A stretch of 19,191 bases of DNA. Source: Rhodospirillaceae bacterium (GTDB lineage Bacteria; Pseudomonadota; Alphaproteobacteria; CADEGL01). Shown piece after piece: positions 14,919 through 19,191 of this stretch. Each line of letters starts with the position of its first letter. Position 1 is the stretch's first letter. The DNA is taken from positions 1 through 19,191 of the forward strand of contig JABIRQ010000441.1 in NCBI GenBank assembly GCA_018699755.1, read 5' to 3'. The notes below the pieces were generated by a model. That model saw only the letters and a program-made list of their open reading frames with translations. It was not told where the DNA came from and searched no databases. The position numbers were made by a program, and so were the translations under genes.

Positions 14919-15551
14919 GTGCGCATAATTTTTGCTGACGATCACGAAGTGGTCCGCCACGGGCTGCGGTTCTATCTCGAACGCTTGGCGGACGATGTCG
15001 AGATCGTGGAGGCCGGAACCTTCGAGGAAGCCTTCGCGAAGGCGATCGACGGCCCGCCGCCGGCGATGATCCTGCTCGACTTGCGATTGCCCGATATCCA
15101 AGGCATGGACGGGCTGGAACGCATGCGGGCCCGGTTTCCGCGTGTGCCGACCGTGGTCCTGTCCGGCGACCTCTCCCAGATTCGCATCAAGGAGGCGCTG
15201 AACCGCGGCGCCGCCGGCTATCTGCCCAAGACGCTGGGCGGAAAAGCGATGCTGCGCGCTCTGGAGCTGGTCATGGCGGGCGAAACCTTCGTGCCGTCCC
15301 TGGCCCTCGACGAAGGCAACGGTACCGCGGGGGACTATGACCCGACCGCGCCGCTCTCGTCGCTGACCCCGCGCGAACGCGAGGTTCTGTCTCATCTGAT
15401 CGAGGGGCGGGCCAACAAGGAAATCGCGCGGGCGCTCGACATCAAGGAGATCACGGTCAAGGTTCACCTGACCAAGCTCTTCCGCAAACTGAAAGCGACC
15501 AATCGGACCCAGGCCGTCCGTATCGCCCTCGACCACGGCTTTTCCGCCTAG
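14919..15551 (+). CDS. NarL/FixJ-family response regulator with LuxR-type HTH
   Basis: A 210-residue transcription factor with a receiver (1-120: D7/D8, phosphoacceptor D54 in ILLDLRLPD, S82, K104) and a LuxR/GerE helix-turn-helix (about 145-205: LTPREREVLSHL, NKEIARALDI, ITVKVHLTKLFRKL). Phosphorylation should promote dimer formation and DNA binding. The start is a GTG with only a weak GGAAAGG located 14-20 bases upstream. It is the only DNA-binding regulator among the receiver proteins in the window, making it the obvious transcriptional output if the upstream kinase serves it; no kinase is co-transcribed. It is divergent from the LapG-like gene and shares a 227-base intergenic region with several dyads. 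Confidence 0.93.
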   Translation: MRIIFADDHEVVRHGLRFYLERLADDVEIVEAGTFEEAFAKAIDGPPPAMILLDLRLPDIQGMDGLERMRARFPRVPTVVLSGDLSQIRIKEALNRGAAGYLPKTLGGKAMLRALELVMAGETFVPSLALDEGNGTAGDYDPTAPLSSLTPREREVLSHLIEGRANKEIARALDIKEITVKVHLTKLFRKLKATNRTQAVRIALDHGFSA

Positions 15552-15615
15552 CGCCGGGTCCCATTCCGCCGCCGAGGCCGCTAGAATGGCTGCGAAGGCC
15601 AGGAAGGAGCGACCT

Positions 15616-16212
15616 ATGCCCAGGAATCAGAGGGAAACTGCCGCGCACCGTAGCGAAGCCGTCGCCGAAACGGTCGAACGAATCCAGGGAATCGAACAGG
15701 CCGACGGCGTGGACTATCCGAGTCTGGAAAAGATCGGTGGGGCGTTGTTCGATCTTGCCGCGCGCAAGGATCTGTTTCCCGCCGACGACTTTCCGCTCGG
15801 ACCGAACAAGGCCTCGAAGATCTACCTCCTGCAGGAGGACCCGGACGGCCGCTTCGCCCTCTACATGTCCGTCGGCACGGGCGGCAAGCTGACGCCGCCC
15901 CACGACCACACCACCTGGGCCGTGATCGTCTCGGTCCAGGGGCGGGAGTTGAACCTGCTCTTCGACCGACTCGACGACGGCTCGGTGCCCGGCAAGGCCG
16001 AAATTGTGGAGTCGGGCCGGAAGGTCGTCGAGGGGCGCACGGCCGTGTGCCTTCTCCCCGACGATATCCATGCCGTGGCCCTGGAAGGCGACGAGCATGC
16101 CATGCTCTTTCACATGTACGGCCTGGGCCTCGACCGTTTGGATCGGCGCATCGCCTTCAACCAGGCGGAGGGGACCTACCGCAAATTCCCCGCGGGTCCG
16201 ATCGTAAAATGA
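15616..16212 (+). CDS. Cysteine dioxygenase-like cupin (thiol dioxygenase)
   Basis: A 198-residue cupin with the three-histidine iron site of thiol dioxygenases: H96 and H98 (PPHDHTTW) and H152 (DDIHAVAL), matching H86/H88/H140 of mammalian cysteine dioxygenase. The catalytic H-x-Y (H155/Y157 there) is present as H166-M-Y168, but the serine of that Ser-His-Tyr triad is L164. The region where the substrate-binding Arg of cysteine dioxygenase lies (before YLLQED, about 66-70) shows Lys/Ile, so the substrate may not be cysteine; 3-mercaptopropionate or another thiol is possible. The ATG at 15616 is chosen over one at 15586 because AAGGAG (15604-15609) precedes it. The stop overlaps the rhodanese gene as ATGA, which supports a sulfur-metabolism role. 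Confidence 0.87.
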   Translation: MPRNQRETAAHRSEAVAETVERIQGIEQADGVDYPSLEKIGGALFDLAARKDLFPADDFPLGPNKASKIYLLQEDPDGRFALYMSVGTGGKLTPPHDHTTWAVIVSVQGRELNLLFDRLDDGSVPGKAEIVESGRKVVEGRTAVCLLPDDIHAVALEGDEHAMLFHMYGLGLDRLDRRIAFNQAEGTYRKFPAGPIVK

Positions 16213-17813
16213 CGAACAAGATTTCTCCCGCCGCCCTCAAGGCCCGCATCGGCGAGGACGAAGAACTCGCCATCCTCGACCTGCGCGAAGAGGGCGAGTT
16301 CGCCGACGATCATCTGCTCTTCGCCACCAATCTTTCCCTGAGCCGGCTGGAGTTGGATATCTACCGGCGCCTGCCCCGGCGCTCCGTGCCCATCGTGCTC
16401 TGCGACGCCGACGGTGGCGAGACGGCGACGCGAGGGGCCAAGCGGCTGCGCGAACTCGGTTACAGCCATGTCGAAATCCTCGACGGAGGCATGGCCGGTT
16501 GGAGCGCCGCCGGTTTTGAGACGTTCAGCGGCATGCATGTGCCAAGCAAGGCGTTCGGCGAATTCGTCGAGCACTGGCACGACACGCCGCGTCTGACCGC
16601 CGAAGACCTCAACGCCCGGGTCGCGGAGGGCGAGAATCTGGTCATCCTCGACAGCCGGCCGTGGGACGAATATCACCGCATGAATATCCCCGGCGGGATC
16701 AATTGCCCCGGAGCCGAACTGGTCTACCGGGTTCGCGACCTGGCCCCGGATCCGGAAACCACCGTGGTCGTGAACTGCGCCGGACGCACGCGCAGCATCA
16801 TCGGCGCCCAGTCCCTCATCAATGCCGGTATCCCCAACCGCGTCTTCGCGCTTGAGAACGGCACAATGGGCTGGCACCTCGCCGGGCTCGCCCTCGAACG
16901 CGGCGCGGAACGGCGTTTCGGCGAGCTCTCCGACGAAGCCAGGGCGGCCGCGATCGCGCGGACCGAAGGCGTCGCCGCGCGGTTCGAGGTCCGCACCATC
17001 GACATGGACGAACTGGCGATGTGGCAAGGCGAAGCCGGCCGACGGAGCCTCTATCTGGTCGACGTGCGCGACCCGGCCGAATACGAGGCAGGCCATCTGG
17101 ACGGCTCCTTCAACGCGCCCGGCGGCCAGCTCGTGCAGGAATCCAACGCCTATGTCGGGGCGATGGGCGCACGCATCGCCCTGATAGACGGCGACGGCGT
17201 GCGCGCGACGATGACGGCGTCCTGGCTGATCCAACTCGGCTGGCGCGACGTGGCCGTGGTGCGCGGCGCGCTCGACGGCGGGTCCTTGGCCAGCGGCTCC
17301 TATCGTCCCGATCTGCCCGAGAACAATGCCCCCGGCCCGGACGCCATCAATCCCGCAACTCTCGCTGTATTGCTCCGCGATGGAAGCGCGACCGTCATCG
17401 ATGTCGGCGACAGCCCGGAATACAAATGCGGCCATATATCCGGCGCATGGTTCGCCTTGCGCGCCGAACTGGCCCAGGTGCTGGACTCGCTGCCCATCGC
17501 GGGCGAACTGATCTTCACCTCGGGGCAAGGGCGGCTCGCCCGCTACGCCGCGCGCGACGCCGAACGGATCACTGGGCGGCCGGTGCGCGTTCTGGCCGGC
17601 GGCAACGAGGCTTGGCGCGCCGCCGGCTTCGAGTTGGAAGAGGGCGACGGCAGGATGGCCAGCGAACCGAAGGACGCCTGGCTGAAACCCTATGACCGGG
17701 CCGACAGCCAGGACGAATGGATGCGCCAGTACCTGAGCTGGGAAACCGCCCTGGTCGAGGCCGTCGAGCGCGACGGGGGGGCGCGCTTCCAACATTTTCC
17801 CAAGACGGCGTAG
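16209..17813 (+). CDS. Four-domain rhodanese-family sulfurtransferase
   Basis: A 534-residue protein of four tandem rhodanese domains at about 5-108, 128-232, 262-365 and 378-478, then a short Trp-rich tail. Domain 2 has the canonical active loop C190-AGRTRS. Domain 1 has C65 in an atypical loop (LCDADGGET). Domain 3 has Asp (D327, LIDGDG) and domain 4 Ser (S438, TSGQGR) where the persulfide-forming Cys should be, so these two are likely non-catalytic. The predicted activity is transfer of sulfane sulfur from thiosulfate, mercaptopyruvate or a persulfide to a thiol acceptor. It has no signal peptide. The ATGA overlap with the thiol-dioxygenase gene means the two are made together; similar dioxygenase/sulfurtransferase pairings occur in other proteobacteria. 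Confidence 0.92.
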   Translation: MTNKISPAALKARIGEDEELAILDLREEGEFADDHLLFATNLSLSRLELDIYRRLPRRSVPIVLCDADGGETATRGAKRLRELGYSHVEILDGGMAGWSAAGFETFSGMHVPSKAFGEFVEHWHDTPRLTAEDLNARVAEGENLVILDSRPWDEYHRMNIPGGINCPGAELVYRVRDLAPDPETTVVVNCAGRTRSIIGAQSLINAGIPNRVFALENGTMGWHLAGLALERGAERRFGELSDEARAAAIARTEGVAARFEVRTIDMDELAMWQGEAGRRSLYLVDVRDPAEYEAGHLDGSFNAPGGQLVQESNAYVGAMGARIALIDGDGVRATMTASWLIQLGWRDVAVVRGALDGGSLASGSYRPDLPENNAPGPDAINPATLAVLLRDGSATVIDVGDSPEYKCGHISGAWFALRAELAQVLDSLPIAGELIFTSGQGRLARYAARDAERITGRPVRVLAGGNEAWRAAGFELEEGDGRMASEPKDAWLKPYDRADSQDEWMRQYLSWETALVEAVERDGGARFQHFPKTA

Positions 17814-17834
17814 AACGCGGCCAATCGCGCGTTC
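17813..17834. terminator. Weak hairpin at the end of the rhodanese gene
   Basis: GAACGCG (17813-17819) and CGCGTTC (17828-17834) form a perfect 7-bp stem with an 8-base loop in the 31-base gap between the convergent rhodanese and SHMT-like genes. The stem begins on the last base of the stop codon. There is no T run after it, so it may be a pause site or a Rho-dependent end rather than a standard terminator. Confidence 0.35.
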
Positions 17835-17844
17835 GGCATTGCCC

Positions 17845-19146
17845 TCAGGCCGTTTCGTAACGGGCCGTTTCGTAAAAGGGGTGGGCGGCGCAGATTTCGG
17901 CAACCGCCTCACGCGCGGCGGAGAAGGCGGCGCCTGGCGCGCCATCGGGATCGGCCGCCAGTTCGTCCAACACATCGGCGACGAGACCGCCCACCCGCTC
18001 GAAGACCGCCCCATCGAAGCCGCGCGTCGTGCCCGTATTGGATGACAGGCGCAGGCCCGAGGTGACGGTCGGCCGTTCCGGGTCGAGGGGCACCGCGTTC
18101 ATGTTGCAGATCAGCCCCGCCGCCTCGAGCCGATCGCTCGCGGTCCGGCCCGTCATACCCTGGGGTCGCAAATCGAGCAGGATCATTGACGTGTCGGTGC
18201 CATCGGAAACCAAGCGGTAGCCGCGGCCGCGCAGCACTTGCCCCAGAATGCCGGCATGGTCGACGACCGCCCGCGCATAGTCTCGAAAGGCCGGCCGCAA
18301 CGCCTCTCCGAAACAAGCCGCCTTGGCGGCGATCGCCTGGAGGGACGGCGTGCCTTGGAGACCGGGAAACAGAGCGGAATCGATCCGCTTGGCGAGGCCC
18401 GGATCGTCTGTCAGGACCAGGCCGCCGCGGGGGCCACGCAAGGTCTTGTAGGTCGAGGTCGTGACCACATCGGCATAGGGAAACGGGCTCGGATGGGCAC
18501 CGCCGGCGATCAGCCCCGCGATATGCGCGATATCGACCATCAGGACCGCACCGACTTCGTCGGCGATACCGCGGAATGCCTCGAAGTCGATCGCGCGCGG
18601 ATAGGCCGAGCCGCCGGCGAGGATCAGCTTGGGGCGATGGTCGCGGGCGATGCGCGCGACCTCGTCCATCTCGATCCGTTCGCTGTCATGGCCCACGCCA
18701 TATCGAGCGACGTCGTACAGCTTGCCGGTCTGGTTGACCTTCGCGCCATGGCTGAGATGGCCGCCCGCCGCCAGATCCATGCTGAGGATGCGGTCGCCCG
18801 GTTCCAGCAAGGCGAGATAGGCCGTCTGATTGGCCTGACTGCCGGAATGGGGCTGGACGTTGGCATGGGCACAGCCGAACAACGCCACCGCCCGCTCGAT
18901 GGCCAGGCGTTCGACCGCGTCGGCCACGGCCGCGCCGCCGTGGTAGCGCCGGCCCGGATAGCCCTCGACCGTCTTGTTGGTCAGCAGGCTGCCTTCTGCC
19001 TCGTGGACCGCCCGGCTGACCGCGTTCTCCGACGCGATCAGGTCGATCGTGTCTCGCTGGCGCACCTTTTCGCGGTCCAGCAGCGTACCCAGTTCCGGGT
19101 CGGACACCGCGAGCGCCTCACGGAAATGTCGCTTCGACTCGCTCAA
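17845..19146 (-). CDS. Divergent serine hydroxymethyltransferase-like PLP enzyme
   Basis: A 433-residue fold-type I PLP enzyme clearly related to GlyA: IDLIASEN (34-41, catalytic E40), LLTNKTVEGYPGRRYHGG (54-71), HSGSQANQ (100-107), MVDIAHIAGL (203-212; D205, H208), Schiff-base lysine K234 in TTSTYKTLRGPRGG, and R366 in TSGLRL. Three departures stand out: the His that almost always precedes the lysine is Y233, the usual RYYGG is RYHGG, and the stretch after R366 is SSNTGTTRG rather than GTPA-x-TTRG. It may be a paralogue with altered substrate (for example alpha-methylserine or another beta-hydroxy amino acid) rather than the housekeeping enzyme. The start used is a TTG at 19146; the frame stays open to the window edge, so the true start could be upstream, although similarity begins near this TTG. 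No operon partner is visible. Confidence 0.85.
   Translation of the reverse strand: MSESKRHFREALAVSDPELGTLLDREKVRQRDTIDLIASENAVSRAVHEAEGSLLTNKTVEGYPGRRYHGGAAVADAVERLAIERAVALFGCAHANVQPHSGSQANQTAYLALLEPGDRILSMDLAAGGHLSHGAKVNQTGKLYDVARYGVGHDSERIEMDEVARIARDHRPKLILAGGSAYPRAIDFEAFRGIADEVGAVLMVDIAHIAGLIAGGAHPSPFPYADVVTTSTYKTLRGPRGGLVLTDDPGLAKRIDSALFPGLQGTPSLQAIAAKAACFGEALRPAFRDYARAVVDHAGILGQVLRGRGYRLVSDGTDTSMILLDLRPQGMTGRTASDRLEAAGLICNMNAVPLDPERPTVTSGLRLSSNTGTTRGFDGAVFERVGGLVADVLDELAADPDGAPGAAFSAAREAVAEICAAHPFYETARYETA
17848..17877 (-). repeat. 15-bp tandem duplication at the 3' end of the SHMT-like gene
   Basis: GGCCGTTTCGTAACG (17848-17862) is followed directly by GGCCGTTTCGTAAAA (17863-17877), identical at the first 13 bases. 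In the protein it gives a repeated Y-E-T-A at the extreme C-terminus (YETARYETA). Replication slippage is the likely origin; the added residues are past the conserved fold. Confidence 0.7.
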
Positions 19147-19191
19147 TTCGGCTTGTCCCGGTCGCGTGAACGAGCGGGCATCGGCCCGACC

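Noticed and set aside
16176..18014. 612-codon minus-strand open frame
   Set aside because: It is antisense to the tetra-rhodanese gene and runs past the SHMT-like stop; no coherent domain is visible.

Overview
The window looks like chromosomal DNA of a high-GC alphaproteobacterium, probably a Rhodospirillales-type environmental heterotroph. The clues are strongly GC-biased third codon positions, tight ATGA/GTGA gene overlaps, a perfect match to the alphaproteobacterial CtrA box (TTAA-N7-TTAAC), many PAS/REC/histidine-kinase proteins, and EthD/SDR/SMP-30 type catabolic genes. No rRNA, tRNA, IS element, phage gene or CRISPR array was recognised. The genus is an inference.

Layout. (1) 1-2.65 kb, minus strand: a REC-PAS-PAS histidine kinase overlaps the start of a second sensor, cut by the window edge, whose membrane domain resembles the Xanthomonas DSF sensor RpfC. 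A CtrA box lies upstream of the pair. (2) 2.65-3.7 kb, minus: mtgA and a small EthD-family protein. (3) 3.9-6.4 kb, plus: a KstD/fumarate-reductase-like flavoprotein and an SDR dehydrogenase overlapping by ATGA, divergent from the EthD gene across an intergenic region with a near-perfect 18-bp palindrome. (4) 6.46-7.3 kb, plus: a NYN-OST-HTH RNA-binding/RNase-like protein, ending at a bidirectional terminator. (5) 7.3-9.9 kb, minus: an SMP-30/lactonase, a duplicated double-cupin protein and a second SDR, probably one operon. (6) 9.92-10.45 kb: the longest gene-free stretch, with an AT-rich core holding several dyads and phased repeats. (7) 10.45-14.0 kb, plus: a soluble REC-4xPAS-kinase and two stand-alone receiver proteins. 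(8) 14.0-15.55 kb: a LapG-like periplasmic cysteine protease (minus), divergent from a NarL/FixJ-type regulator (plus). (9) 15.6-17.8 kb, plus: a thiol-dioxygenase-like cupin translationally coupled to a protein with four rhodanese domains. (10) 17.85-19.15 kb, minus: a divergent serine hydroxymethyltransferase-like PLP enzyme.

How the genes may work together. Regions 2-5 look like two small catabolic operons (oxidation and alcohol/ketone interconversion by flavoprotein plus SDRs, ring opening by a lactonase, small cupin and EthD proteins); the substrate cannot be read from sequence. Regions 1 and 7-8 form two signalling clusters with more receiver domains than DNA-binding outputs, suggesting phosphorelay or protein-protein signalling, perhaps tied to surface attachment through the LapG-like protease. 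Region 9 is a sulfur module: oxidation of a small thiol next to a sulfur-transfer protein. None of this is clearly a wholly new system. The points most worth follow-up are the kinase/receiver/LapG-like cluster, the RpfC-like pair under a CtrA box, the catalytically reduced tetra-rhodanese, the duplicated cupin and the SHMT-like enzyme with Tyr in place of the His before its Schiff-base lysine.
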